Assembly (NCBI RefSeq): GCF_014349155.1
Contig: NZ_JACSIT010000152.1
Span: 231,009-295,008, forward strand
Direction: 5' to 3'
From: Neolewinella lacunae
Lineage (GTDB): Bacteria; Bacteroidota; Bacteroidia; Chitinophagales; Saprospiraceae
DNA length: 64,000 nucleotides
The first letter of the stretch is position 1, and each line of letters starts with the position of its first letter. The notes below the pieces were generated by a model. The model did not search any database. It was not told the origin of the DNA and worked only from the letters and a program-made list of their open reading frames with translations. Below, in pieces: positions 8,789 through 17,542 of this stretch. Both the position numbers and the translations under genes were made by a program.

Positions 8789-9508
8789 TCACTCCTGGTA
8801 AGTCAGCAAGGTTTCCAGGCTGATGCGCCCTTCGTAAATGGCTTTGCCGACGATGACGCCGTAGCAATCCAGCGCCGCCAGCGCGTCCAGGTCGTCGGTA
8901 TCCGTCACGCCGCCGCTGGCGATGAGTTTTACCTCCGGCTGCTCCCGCCGGATGCGGCCGTACAGGGCTCTAGCCGTTCCTTGCAACAGGCCGTCTTTAC
9001 TTACGTCAGTACAAATCGTGTAGCGCACGCCGTGTGCCACGTAGTTGGCCAGGAACTCGAAGAGCTCCCGGTCGGAGGCCTCTTCCCAGCCGGAAACGGC
9101 AATTTTATCGCCGCGCACGTCGGTGCCCAGGATGATTTTTTCCGGGCCGTAGCGTTCCAGCCAGCTCAGGAACACCTCGGGTTGTTTCACGGCAATGGTG
9201 CCGCCGGTGACCTGGTGGGCCCCGGATTCGAAGGCGATCCGGAGGTCTTCGTCGCTTTTGATGCCGCCGCCCCAGTCGATTTCCAGCGCCGTGCCCGTCG
9301 CAATTTTTTCCAGAACGCGGTGGTTGACAATGCCGCCCCCGCGGGCTCCGTCGAGGTCAACGACGTGGAGTTTCTTCAGTCCGGCGGCGGCAAAGGCCTG
9401 GGCTACGGCGAGAGGATCCTCGTTGTAGACGGTTTTCTGGGCGTAGTCGCCCTGGGTGAGGCGGACGCATTTTCCGTCGATGAGATCAATAGCGGGAATG
9501 ATGTGCAC
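8789..9508 (-). CDS. hisA: Phosphoribosylformimino-5-aminoimidazole carboxamide ribotide isomerase (HisA)
   Basis: The 239-residue protein is a typical HisA TIM barrel. The catalytic Asp lies in IIPAIDLIDGKCVRL at the N-terminus and the second catalytic Asp in CTDVSKDG. Phosphate-binding loops are seen as DWGGGIK and LIASGGV. It performs the fourth step of histidine biosynthesis, turning ProFAR into PRFAR for HisF. The partner hisF is about 36 kb away at 45135 on the same strand, so the his genes are scattered here and not in one operon. It is divergent from the small gene at 9681. Confidence 0.96.
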   Translation of the reverse strand: MHIIPAIDLIDGKCVRLTQGDYAQKTVYNEDPLAVAQAFAAAGLKKLHVVDLDGARGGGIVNHRVLEKIATGTALEIDWGGGIKSDEDLRIAFESGAHQVTGGTIAVKQPEVFLSWLERYGPEKIILGTDVRGDKIAVSGWEEASDRELFEFLANYVAHGVRYTICTDVSKDGLLQGTARALYGRIRREQPEVKLIASGGVTDTDDLDALAALDCYGVIVGKAIYEGRISLETLLTYQE

Positions 9509-9680
9509 TGCTTGGCTTGGTTTTGGGGGGCGGGAAAGGAAATTGACCTTACCCGGGCGCGAAGGTACGCCAAGGGAAGCCGAAGCCGCCGGAAGGGAAA
9601 AACGCGGAAGGTCTACCTTTTTTCGGCGGCGACCGTGCTCGGTGGCCAGCTTTTGCCCAAATTTGCCCTAAAAAAAGCGC

Positions 9681-10043
9681 ATGCCCCCCGTAAACGACTG
9701 GATACAACTGCAGGATGACGTTCGTCCCTACCTGGCGTCCCTGACCACGGCAGCGGAGACCGTTGTTGATCAGGACGTGAGCAATTACCCCGTTTTTTTT
9801 GCTTACGCTGGTGAAGAAAACAACCACGCGCCTGGACTTTTCGTCCTGGATATCTTTACTCCCCGGGGCACCCAGTGGCGGGTGAACGTCTCTACGCTGG
9901 AGGAATTGGTGGCGCGGCAGGTGGTGGACCAGGCGAAGATCGACCCCTTCCGGACGGTGTACAAGAAGAACCCGGATGCCCTTTGCTTCCTCATCGTTGA
10001 TGCCGAAGGGGCCCGTTTTGGGTTCGTCCCCAAAAACCAGTAA
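9681..10043 (+). CDS. Conserved protein of unknown function
   Basis: The 120-residue soluble protein has alternating strands and helices, for example WRVNVSTLEELVARQ and ALCFLIVDAEGARFGFV. It has no signal peptide and no motif I recognise. Codon use matches its neighbours and it starts at an ATG downstream of an A-rich stretch. It is divergent from hisA and followed by the dispersed 16-mer. Function is unknown. Confidence 0.75.
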   Translation: MPPVNDWIQLQDDVRPYLASLTTAAETVVDQDVSNYPVFFAYAGEENNHAPGLFVLDIFTPRGTQWRVNVSTLEELVARQVVDQAKIDPFRTVYKKNPDALCFLIVDAEGARFGFVPKNQ

Positions 10044-10085
10044 AAGCAGCGAGGACTCCTCCGCTTGACGTAGCGCCTAATGTGG

Positions 10086-10101
10086 GCGCGGCCGCAGGTG
10101 C
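10086..10101 (+). repeat. Dispersed 16-mer repeat GCGCGGCCGCAGGTGC
   Basis: Exact copy 42 bases downstream of the gene ending at 10043, same orientation. It is followed by the purine tail AGGGAAAGGACGCGGGAGCA. Confidence 0.85.
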
Positions 10102-10145
10102 AGGGAAAGGACGCGGGAGCAAAGGAGAAAAGGAGTAAAGGGAGG

Positions 10146-10200
10146 AACTATGAACTACCGAACTATACTGAACTACTGAACTACAAAACTATAAAACTAC
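10146..10200 (+). repeat. Degenerate tandem GAACTAC(N) tract
   Basis: Imperfect head-to-tail copies of the 8-base unit GAACTACN lie upstream of purA. The same unit recurs inside the two structured elements at 50605 and 58722. Confidence 0.6.
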
Positions 10201-10214
10201 CCACCAACCCTTCG

Positions 10215-10222
10215 TACCTTTG
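10215..10222 (+). promoter_or_regulatory. Candidate -7 box TACCTTTG upstream of purA
   Basis: TACCTTTG fits the TAnnTTTG -7 consensus of the Bacteroidota primary sigma factor and lies 61 bases before the purA start. No clear TTG -33 element is present. Confidence 0.5.
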
Positions 10223-10283
10223 CGGACGTTTTCACGGACCCTGCCCGGAATAGTCCGGTGCATCCGCCCAAAGCCAAAGCAGC

Positions 10284-11552
10284 ATGGCCGTAGACGTACT
10301 ACTCGGTCTCCAGTGGGGAGACGAAGGCAAAGGCAAGATCGTTGACGTTCTTGCGCCGCAATACGACATCATCGCCCGTTTTCAAGGCGGCCCCAACGCG
10401 GGGCATACCCTGATTTTTGACGGCAAGAAATTCGTCTTGCACACCGTGCCTTCGGGCATTTTTCGCCCCGGCCTGCTCAACCTGATCGGGAACGGCGTGG
10501 TGATTGACCCCATTACGCTGAGCAAAGAGCTCGACCAGCTCGATGCGGCCGGGATCGACTACGCCGGGCGGCTCTTCGTTGCCCGCAAGGCCCACCTCAT
10601 CCTGCCCAGCCACCGTTTGCTGGACGCCGCCCGCGAAAACGCCAAGGGAGACCGCAAAATCGGCTCCACGCTCAAGGGCATCGGGCCGACTTATATGGAC
10701 AAGACGGGCCGCAACGGACTGCGGGTGGGCAACCTGGAGGCGCCCGACTTCCGCACCCGCTACGAAGAACTCAAGCAAAAGCACAAAGAACACGTTGGTC
10801 TTTACCCCTACATCGAGTTTGATCTTGCGGGTGAGGAACGCAAATGGTTTGAGGCGGTCGAGCGCTTGAAAAGCCTGCCTTTCGTCGACGGAGAATACTG
10901 GATCAACAGCGCCCTGGACGAGGGCAAAAAAATCCTGGCCGAAGGGGCGCAGGGATCAATGCTCGACATCGACTTTGGCACCTATCCCTTCGTCACCTCT
11001 TCGAACACCATCACGGCCGGCGTCTGTACGGGCCTGGGGATTGCGCCGCAAAAAATCGGAGAAGTCATTGGCATCACCAAGGCCTACTGCACGCGCGTGG
11101 GCGGCGGGCCTTTCCCTACGGAGTTGGACAATGAAATCGGCGAATTCCTGCGCCGGGAGGGCGGAGAATTCGGTGCCACAACGGGCCGCCCCCGCCGCTG
11201 TGGCTGGATTGACCTGGTACAACTGCGCTACACCATCATGCTCAGCGGCGTAACCCAACTGGTGGTGACGAAAGTGGACGTACTCAATAAGTTTGCTACC
11301 CTGCAGGCGGCGGATGCCTACGAGGTGGATGGGCAGCTTACGGCTGTGCTGCCGTTTGACCTTTGTCACGAGAATTACCAGCCCGTTTACACGGCCATCG
11401 AAGGCTGGAATACGGATCTATCAGGCGTGAAAGAAGAAGCGCAGCTGCCGCAGGCTTGTTTGGATTACGTCCGTTTCCTGGAGGAGAAACTCGGCGTGCG
11501 CGTTAGTATGGTATCCACTGGGCCGGACCGGGAGGAATTGGTTCTGCGGTAG
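10284..11552 (+). CDS. purA: Adenylosuccinate synthetase
   Basis: The 422-residue protein matches PurA throughout. The GTP-binding loop LGLQWGDEGKGKIVD is at residues 7-21, GGPNAGHT carries the catalytic His, and RPRRCGWIDLV and TKVDVL are the later IMP- and guanine-binding signatures. It joins IMP and aspartate with GTP in AMP synthesis. The length is normal. The composite repeat at 11561-11653 separates it from mfd, which runs in the same direction. Confidence 0.97.
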   Translation: MAVDVLLGLQWGDEGKGKIVDVLAPQYDIIARFQGGPNAGHTLIFDGKKFVLHTVPSGIFRPGLLNLIGNGVVIDPITLSKELDQLDAAGIDYAGRLFVARKAHLILPSHRLLDAARENAKGDRKIGSTLKGIGPTYMDKTGRNGLRVGNLEAPDFRTRYEELKQKHKEHVGLYPYIEFDLAGEERKWFEAVERLKSLPFVDGEYWINSALDEGKKILAEGAQGSMLDIDFGTYPFVTSSNTITAGVCTGLGIAPQKIGEVIGITKAYCTRVGGGPFPTELDNEIGEFLRREGGEFGATTGRPRRCGWIDLVQLRYTIMLSGVTQLVVTKVDVLNKFATLQAADAYEVDGQLTAVLPFDLCHENYQPVYTAIEGWNTDLSGVKEEAQLPQACLDYVRFLEEKLGVRVSMVSTGPDREELVLR

Positions 11553-11560
11553 AAACTAGG

Positions 11561-11653
11561 GCTGGTCTTACCTTGCTCTCCCCCTTTGGGGGTTGGGGGG
11601 CCAACAAACTCCCCCCTTCGGGGGGGCGGGGGGGAGCACCTGCGGCCGCGCCC
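11561..11653 (-). repeat. Composite C/G-rich hairpin element with 16-mer (copy 1)
   Basis: Read on the minus strand it starts with the exact 16-mer (11636-11651), then a C-rich run, a CCCCCCGAAGGGGGG hairpin, TTGGCCCCCCAA, a CCCCCAAAGGGGG hairpin and GAGAGCAAGGTAAG. It lies between purA and mfd and points against both genes. The same modules recur at 18662 and 26988. Confidence 0.8.
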
Positions 11654-11705
11654 CGCAAAAAACGGCAGCTGCCACAACCCAAGCCTTGGCCCCCGGGTTA
11701 CTCCA

Positions 11706-14700
11706 ATGATGTCTTTACCCGATCCTACGCAACAACTGCTGCAACGCTACGCCGATAGTCCCCGTGTGGCCGAAATAACCCGGCTGAGCCGCGAGGAAAA
11801 TGCCCCCCGCCTGCAATTGAAGGGCCTGGCGGGATCCCTGGAAAGTTTCCTGATTGCGGGCTGCTACCGCCACGCCGGCGGGCACTACCTGGTAGTGGCC
11901 AACGACAAAGAAGAGGCTGCCTACATCCAGAACACGATCGCCAGCCTGCTGCCCAAGAAGCAGGTGCGGCTGTTGCCCGACAGCTTCCGGCGGCCCCAGT
12001 ATTTTGATGTGCTGGACCCCACCAACGTGCTGCTGCGGACCGAGACGATCAACTACCTGACCCACTCAAAATCCAAGGGCGAGATCGTGGTGACCTACCC
12101 CGAGGCCCTGTTTGAACGCGTGGTAGCGCCGCAGGAACTGACCAAGGCCCGCATCGAACTCAGCAAGGGCGAGCGGCTGGATGTGGATACCATCATTGAA
12201 GTACTGGTAGAGTACGGTTTCCGGCGGCAAGAATTCGTTTACGAGCCCGGGCAGTTCAGCATCCGGGGCGGCATTGTCGATATTTTCAGCTACGGCAACG
12301 AATACCCCTACCGCGTGGAACTCTTCGACGACGAGATCGAGAGCATCCGGACCTTCGACCCACTGGAGCAACTTTCGGTGGGGCAGGTGGAGTACGTCAG
12401 CATCGTCCCCAACATCAACACCAAGTTCGGACAGCACCAGAAAACCAGCATCTTTGAGGTACTGCCGCCGGATACGACGATCTGGCTGCAGGATTTCCAG
12501 TTGCTGATGGATAAACTCGAAGAGTGCTTCCAGCGCGCCGAAGAATTTGCCTTGAACCTGACCAACATCGACGATGAGGAACTGGCGCAGATTTTCCGCG
12601 ACCGCGCCTTCATCCGGCCCGGCGAAGTACTGGAGGATGTGCAGGACAAGCCCCTGGTTTTCTTCAGCAACTACCAGCAGCCCTTCGATATTGACCATAC
12701 GATTGAGTGCCGCGCCAAGCCCCAGCCCAGCTTCAACAAGAACTTCGACCTGCTGATCCGCAACCTCCTGGAAAACACTTCGGGCGGCCTGACGAATTAC
12801 CTTTTTGCCAGCAATCCCAAGCAGATTGAGCGTTTTTACGCCATTTTCCACGACCTCGACGCCGGGGTGCGCTTTGAACCCATCGGCATTGCCATCCACG
12901 CGGGCTTTATTGATCCCGAGATGCAGGCGGCCTGCTACACCGACCACCAGATTTTCGAGCGCTACCACCGCTACCGCCTCCGGCAGGGATTTACCAAAGA
13001 CAAAGCCCTGAACCTGCGAATGCTGCGGGACCTGACGGCGGGAGACCTCGTCGTTCACCTCGACCACGGCGTCGGGCGTTTTTCGGGCCTCGAAAAACTC
13101 ACCATTGGTGGCCGCACCCAGGAGAGTGTACGACTGGTGTACAAGAACAACGACATCCTCTACGTCGGCATCAACAGTCTGCACAAGCTCTCGAAGTACA
13201 CCGGCAAGGAAGGGGCGCTGCCCAAGCTCGACAAAATTGGCGGTGAGGGCTGGAAAAACCTGAAGGCCCGGACCAAGAAAAAGATGAAGGACATGGCCGG
13301 GGAGCTCATCAAGCTCTACGCCCAGCGCAAGGCTACCCCCGGCCACGCCTTCCCGCCCGACGGCTATTTGCAAAACGAGCTCGAAGCCAGCTTCCTCTAC
13401 GAAGACACCCCGGATCAACTCTCGGCCACCAACGCGGTGAAGGCCGACATGATGAAGCCCAACCCCATGGATCGCCTGATCTGCGGCGACGTAGGTTTCG
13501 GCAAAACGGAAATCGCCCTGCGCGCGGCCTTCAAAGCCGCCGTGGATGGCAAACAGGTAGCCGTTCTGGTACCCACCACCATCCTGGCCCTCCAGCACTT
13601 CCGGACCTTCAGCGAACGCCTGGAACCTTTTGGGGTCACGGTAGAATACATCAACCGCTTCCGCTCGGCGAAGGAGAAAACGCAAATCTTTAAAGACCTC
13701 AAGGCGGGAAAAATCGAGGTCCTGATCGGTACCCACGCCATCCTTTCCCAGCAGGTAGAGTTTAAAGACCTGGGACTGCTGGTGATCGACGAAGAACAGA
13801 AATTTGGCGTCAAGGCCAAGGAAAAACTCCGGGCCATGCAGGTCAACGTCGATACCCTGACGCTGACGGCCACGCCGATTCCGCGGACGATGCAGTTCAG
13901 CCTGATGAATGCGCGGGACATGAGCGTACTCCGCACGCCGCCGCCCAACCGGCAGCCCATCCACACCGAAGTGCGGCAGTTCAACGAGCAAATGATCAAG
14001 GAAGCCATCGAAAATGAGGTCTACCGCGGTGGGCAGGCATTTTTCGTGCACAACCGCGTGAAGTCGCTGACGGACATTGTAACGATGCTGCGCAAGCTCT
14101 GCCCCGACGTGCAGATTGCCGCCGCCCACGGGCAGATGGACCCCACCGAACTGGAAAAAACGCTCATTGCGTTCATTGACCGCAAGTACGACGTGCTGGT
14201 GTGTACCAACATCATTGAAACGGGCCTGGACATCAGCAACGCCAACACCATGCTGATCAACAATGCCCACCAGTTCGGGCTATCCGACCTGCACCAGCTG
14301 CGGGGCCGGGTGGGGCGGTCCAACAAAAAAGCCTTTTGCTACTTGCTGGCACCGCCGCTTTCGGTGCTCACGCCCGAGGCGCGCAAGCGTTTGCGGACAC
14401 TGGAGGAATTCAGCGACCTGGGCAGCGGCTTCAACATTGCGATGCAGGATTTGGACATCCGGGGTGCGGGCAATTTGCTGGGCGGGGAACAGTCGGGCTT
14501 CATTGCCGACATTGGCTACGAGACCTACCAGCGCATTTTGGAAGAGGCCGTCCGGGAACTCAAGCAAGGGGAATTCCGCGACGTCTTCGCCGACCAACTG
14601 ACGGAGGCCAGCGATTTCGTGCGGGAGGTCACCATTGAGACCGATACGGAGATGCACATCCCCACTGCCTACGTGGAAAGCACCCAGGAGCGGCTGCGGC

Positions 14701-15122
14701 TGTACCAGGAACTCGACAACATCCCCGACGAAGAGGGCCTGGCCCAGTTTGCCGTGGGGCTGAAAGATCGCTTTGGGGCCATCCCCAAGGAAGTGGACGA
14801 GCTTTTTGATGGCTTGCGCCTGCGCTGGCTGTGCCGGCAGCTGGGTTTTGAGCGCCTGACGGTGAAGGAGAATACCCTGGTGTGCTACTTCGTGGAAGAT
14901 GCCCAGAGCATGTACTACGACTCGGCGGCCTTCCGGGCGGTAAGCCGGGTGCTGGCCCACGAAGGTGCCTTGCGCGGGTTGAACCTGAAGCAGACTCCGC
15001 GCCGCCTCTCGCTCACCAAAGAGCGGGTGCGCTCCCTGGCCCAGGCGCAAGACGTGCTGGAAGGCCTGGCGGACCGTATGCGGGCGGTAATGGAAGAAGA
15101 AAAAGCGGCGGCGGCGATTTGA
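11706..15122 (+). CDS. mfd: Transcription-repair coupling factor Mfd
   Basis: The 1138-residue protein follows the Mfd order. An N-terminal UvrB-like part includes RGGIVDIFSYGNEYPYRVE. An RNA-polymerase-interacting CarD-like domain contains DLVVHLDHGVGRFSGLEKL. A RecG-like translocase has Walker A GDVGFGKTEIAL (about residue 594) and the DEEQ box (about 694). TRG motifs and a C-terminal TRCF domain follow. It removes stalled RNA polymerase at DNA lesions and recruits UvrA. Two ATGs, at 11706 and 11709, are possible; the in-frame extension upstream translates the intergenic repeat and was excluded. The stop overlaps the -33 element of the next operon's promoter. Confidence 0.96.
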   Translation: MMSLPDPTQQLLQRYADSPRVAEITRLSREENAPRLQLKGLAGSLESFLIAGCYRHAGGHYLVVANDKEEAAYIQNTIASLLPKKQVRLLPDSFRRPQYFDVLDPTNVLLRTETINYLTHSKSKGEIVVTYPEALFERVVAPQELTKARIELSKGERLDVDTIIEVLVEYGFRRQEFVYEPGQFSIRGGIVDIFSYGNEYPYRVELFDDEIESIRTFDPLEQLSVGQVEYVSIVPNINTKFGQHQKTSIFEVLPPDTTIWLQDFQLLMDKLEECFQRAEEFALNLTNIDDEELAQIFRDRAFIRPGEVLEDVQDKPLVFFSNYQQPFDIDHTIECRAKPQPSFNKNFDLLIRNLLENTSGGLTNYLFASNPKQIERFYAIFHDLDAGVRFEPIGIAIHAGFIDPEMQAACYTDHQIFERYHRYRLRQGFTKDKALNLRMLRDLTAGDLVVHLDHGVGRFSGLEKLTIGGRTQESVRLVYKNNDILYVGINSLHKLSKYTGKEGALPKLDKIGGEGWKNLKARTKKKMKDMAGELIKLYAQRKATPGHAFPPDGYLQNELEASFLYEDTPDQLSATNAVKADMMKPNPMDRLICGDVGFGKTEIALRAAFKAAVDGKQVAVLVPTTILALQHFRTFSERLEPFGVTVEYINRFRSAKEKTQIFKDLKAGKIEVLIGTHAILSQQVEFKDLGLLVIDEEQKFGVKAKEKLRAMQVNVDTLTLTATPIPRTMQFSLMNARDMSVLRTPPPNRQPIHTEVRQFNEQMIKEAIENEVYRGGQAFFVHNRVKSLTDIVTMLRKLCPDVQIAAAHGQMDPTELEKTLIAFIDRKYDVLVCTNIIETGLDISNANTMLINNAHQFGLSDLHQLRGRVGRSNKKAFCYLLAPPLSVLTPEARKRLRTLEEFSDLGSGFNIAMQDLDIRGAGNLLGGEQSGFIADIGYETYQRILEEAVRELKQGEFRDVFADQLTEASDFVREVTIETDTEMHIPTAYVESTQERLRLYQELDNIPDEEGLAQFAVGLKDRFGAIPKEVDELFDGLRLRWLCRQLGFERLTVKENTLVCYFVEDAQSMYYDSAAFRAVSRVLAHEGALRGLNLKQTPRRLSLTKERVRSLAQAQDVLEGLADRMRAVMEEEKAAAAI

Positions 15123-15149
15123 CCCCCCCAGCCCCACACCGTATATTTG
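15119..15149 (+). promoter_or_regulatory. Strong Bacteroidota-type promoter (TTG-N20-TATATTTG)
   Basis: TTG at 15119-15121, a 20-base spacer and TATATTTG at 15142-15149 match the -33/-7 consensus well. The TTG overlaps the mfd stop codon. It would drive the sigma/anti-sigma pair at 15218-17178, with a leader of about 60 bases. Confidence 0.6.
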
Positions 15150-15217
15150 TCTAACCCACCAAGCCACGCTTTCGGCAATTACCGTGTCTATCCCCCCACA
15201 AGCCGGATGGACCACTG

Positions 15218-15763
15218 ATGTTGAGCATGAAGGAAAAGGAACTGATCGAAGGAGCCCTGCGGGGTGATGAACGCGCCTCCCGCGCGCTCTTCGAACGGTA
15301 TGCCCCAATGCTGATGGGCGTCTGCCAGCGCTACTGCCGTACCCAGGCGGAAGCCGAAGACGTTTTGCAGGATGCCTTTATCCGCCTGTTTGAAAAACTG
15401 CCGATGTTCGGTTTCCAGGGTTCGTTTGCGGGTTGGGCGCGCCGCCTGACGGTCAACGTGGCCCTGAAGACTTACCAGCGCAAGCGCTACACCATGGAGC
15501 AAAACGGCATCGACCACCTCCCCGAGGAGGGCGGTGCCCCGACGGCTTACGCGGAGCTGGGGGAGCAGGAATTGCTGGAGATGATCAAGGCCCTGCCCGA
15601 CGGTTACCGCCTGGTGTTCAACCTCTACGCCATCGAAGGCTACAGCCACAAGGAGATCGGTGAACTGCTGAACATCCAGGAAGCCAGCTCGCGCAGCCAA
15701 CTGCTCAAAGCACGTAAAATGCTGCAGCGCCAACTCGAAATCCGCCAACGCATTGCCATATGA
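15218..15763 (+). CDS. ECF-type sigma factor, partner of a trans-envelope regulator
   Basis: The 181-residue protein has sigma region 2 (CRTQAEAEDVLQDAFIRLFE, about residues 47-66, then GWARRLTVNVALKTYQRK) and region 4 (NLYAIEGYSHKEIGELLNIQ and SSRSQLLKARKMLQ). It recruits RNA polymerase to a small regulon. The start may be the ATG at 15218 or 15227. Its last four bases overlap the start of the downstream gene (ATGA), which shows tight translational coupling, the usual arrangement for a sigma factor and its anti-sigma. Autoregulation is likely but not shown. Confidence 0.94.
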   Translation: MLSMKEKELIEGALRGDERASRALFERYAPMLMGVCQRYCRTQAEAEDVLQDAFIRLFEKLPMFGFQGSFAGWARRLTVNVALKTYQRKRYTMEQNGIDHLPEEGGAPTAYAELGEQELLEMIKALPDGYRLVFNLYAIEGYSHKEIGELLNIQEASSRSQLLKARKMLQRQLEIRQRIAI

Positions 15764-17178
15764 GCCAACTCGACGACCTATTCCGCCAGGGGCTCGGTGG
15801 CCGCAAAGCCGAGGTGCCGAACGACCTCTGGGACCGCATCCAGGCGAACCGCCCACCGACCGTCCCGCAGGACGAGCAACTCGACCAGTTCTTCGCCAGC
15901 AAACTCCGCGACCACACGGGCAGCGTACCCGCTGGCATGTGGGAGCGCATCGTTGCCGCCCGCGCGGCCAAACCCCGCTTCCGCTACGCCGCCGTGGCCT
16001 TGGTTTTGCTTCTGGCCCTTACGCTGGGCCTGGTGCGGCCCTGGGCTGCTGATGCCGACAAGGGTGCCTCGCCACTGCCCGCTTCCGAAGGGGAAACCGC
16101 TCCGTCCAATATCCCCGCTCCGCATCCCGGACCGGCGGTGGAGACTTCGCCCGTGGCTGCTGCGGAAGTGGAGGGCGGCGCGACTTCGCTGGCCTTGCCA
16201 ACTTCCCCGGCACCTGCGCTCCGGCGCCCAAATCTGGCTTCCACTCCGCGCCCCGGCGCTCCTGTTTCCGCAGGTGGTACGCTGCCGCCCGTAACGGTAG
16301 CGCGGAACACGGCCGAAGACCTTGCCCCGCCATCCGCCGCCGCGCTGGCTGCCGCCGCTGCGGACTTTTCCGCTCCTACCGCCCAGCAAAATGTGGCTTC
16401 CGCCACTGCCGAATTGCGCAACTTGACTGCGCTGGCAACGCTGGAAAACACGGACCTTGCCGCCCTGGCAACGGCCCCCTACCTGCCCACGATCAAACGG
16501 CAGTACCGCCCCAAAGCTGAACCGTCGGGCAGCTTCCGGGCCGCACCCCGCCACCGTTTCCAAACGGAATTCCTCTTCGGTGCCGCCTACGCCCATCAGC
16601 AGTTTAGCGTGACCGACGAGGCCAACCGCCCCCTGCGCGAAACCCGGGAGGTGACCGAATTTGCCGAACTGAGCCACCAGGTCAGCCTGCGCGGCCGCTA
16701 CCAAATGGGCAAGCGCCTGGCTTTGTTGGGCGGCTTAACCTACGCCGAAATCCGCAACCGCGTCGAGTACAGCCTCCTGGTCAACGGCACGGCGACGGAC
16801 ATCAACACCAACAACCAGATCCGGCAACTGGAAATTCCTCTGCTGCTGGGGTACACCCTGCCGGGGCGGCGGCTGCAAGTGTCCCTGAACGCCGGGCCAG
16901 TGGTGAACGTGCTGACCAGCGCCCGCGGTCGTTTTCTGCATCCCGACGCGCCCGCACCCCTGAGCCTGGCCGACGACGGCAACTACCGCCGCAACACGGG
17001 CATTGGCTTGATGGCTTCGCTTTCTACTACCTATCTGGTCGGCAAGCAACAGCCCTTCGTGCTGTTGGTGGAACCATTCTTCAAGACCTACCCGGGTTCC
17101 TTTACCGTAGCCGGGGCCCCCGTCCAGGAAGATTACTGGGTGGCGGGGCTGCAATTGGGTGTAAGGAAGTCGTTTTGA
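15760..17178 (+). CDS. Putative dual-membrane-spanning anti-sigma factor with C-terminal beta-barrel
   Basis: The 472-residue protein has four parts. Residues 1-75 are cytoplasmic and hold a duplicated motif, L4-R31 and L41-R68, sharing L-D-x2-F, V-P-x3-W (W24, W61) and [DE]-R-I-x-A-x-R at a spacing of 37. Residues 76-92 form one hydrophobic inner-membrane helix. Residues 94 to about 265 are Ala/Pro/Ser/Thr-rich and look disordered. Residues from about 270 to 472 alternate like an outer-membrane beta-barrel and end in a terminal Phe. The overlap with the sigma gene indicates an anti-sigma role. The layout matches the Dma proteins described in Bacteroides, which bind sigma in the cytoplasm and insert a barrel in the outer membrane; that link is from memory and inference. 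Confidence 0.82.
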   Translation: MSQLDDLFRQGLGGRKAEVPNDLWDRIQANRPPTVPQDEQLDQFFASKLRDHTGSVPAGMWERIVAARAAKPRFRYAAVALVLLLALTLGLVRPWAADADKGASPLPASEGETAPSNIPAPHPGPAVETSPVAAAEVEGGATSLALPTSPAPALRRPNLASTPRPGAPVSAGGTLPPVTVARNTAEDLAPPSAAALAAAAADFSAPTAQQNVASATAELRNLTALATLENTDLAALATAPYLPTIKRQYRPKAEPSGSFRAAPRHRFQTEFLFGAAYAHQQFSVTDEANRPLRETREVTEFAELSHQVSLRGRYQMGKRLALLGGLTYAEIRNRVEYSLLVNGTATDINTNNQIRQLEIPLLLGYTLPGRRLQVSLNAGPVVNVLTSARGRFLHPDAPAPLSLADDGNYRRNTGIGLMASLSTTYLVGKQQPFVLLVEPFFKTYPGSFTVAGAPVQEDYWVAGLQLGVRKSF

Positions 17179-17542
17179 GGTCAAGACCTTCTCCGTCGCC
17201 AGACCTCCGGTCCGGCATTTAGCCCATGGAGTCACATGGAGGTAAAGCATGGAGTCACATGGAGTGGTCAAGACGATCCAGGTCAAGACGTTCTACGTCG
17301 TAGCTGTTCTGGTTCGGATCCGGACCTCCGGTCCGGCACTGGATTTAGCCCATGGAGTTGCGTAGAGTATAGCATGGATTTTGTGGAGGTTTGATAGGGT
17401 AGAACCGCGGTCGGCGAATGCACGTCACAGTCAGCATCACCAAAAAAAACGGGCTGCCGCCGCCTGGCGACATTCTGACCGGCAAGAACGGATAACCTCC
17501 ACGCCTCTTTTGTGTTGTACTCAGGAACGCAAACGACGAAAC
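17179..17542. repeat. Intergenic region with two copies of a hairpin repeat
   Basis: No gene is seen. GGTCAAGAC[CG]TTCT[CA]CGTCG occurs at 17179-17198 and 17281-17300, each followed by a GACCTCCGGTC-centred palindrome and ATTTAGCCCATGGAGT. The second palindrome (17320-17336) is a perfect CCGGACC/GGTCCGG stem with a TCC loop. CATGGAGTCACATGGAG is also repeated directly at 17225 and 17249. The region separates the anti-sigma gene and msrA. Confidence 0.7.

Noticed and set aside
8789..9508. Histidine operon
   Set aside because: hisA stands alone and hisF is 36 kb away; no other his genes were found near either.
12066..14270. Long antisense frames in mfd, and similar ones opposite recG, lysS, the metzincin, the propeller and patatin genes
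   Set aside because: They lie wholly inside well-supported genes, show no family motifs and arise from GC-rich third positions. They have no promoter or conserved start.
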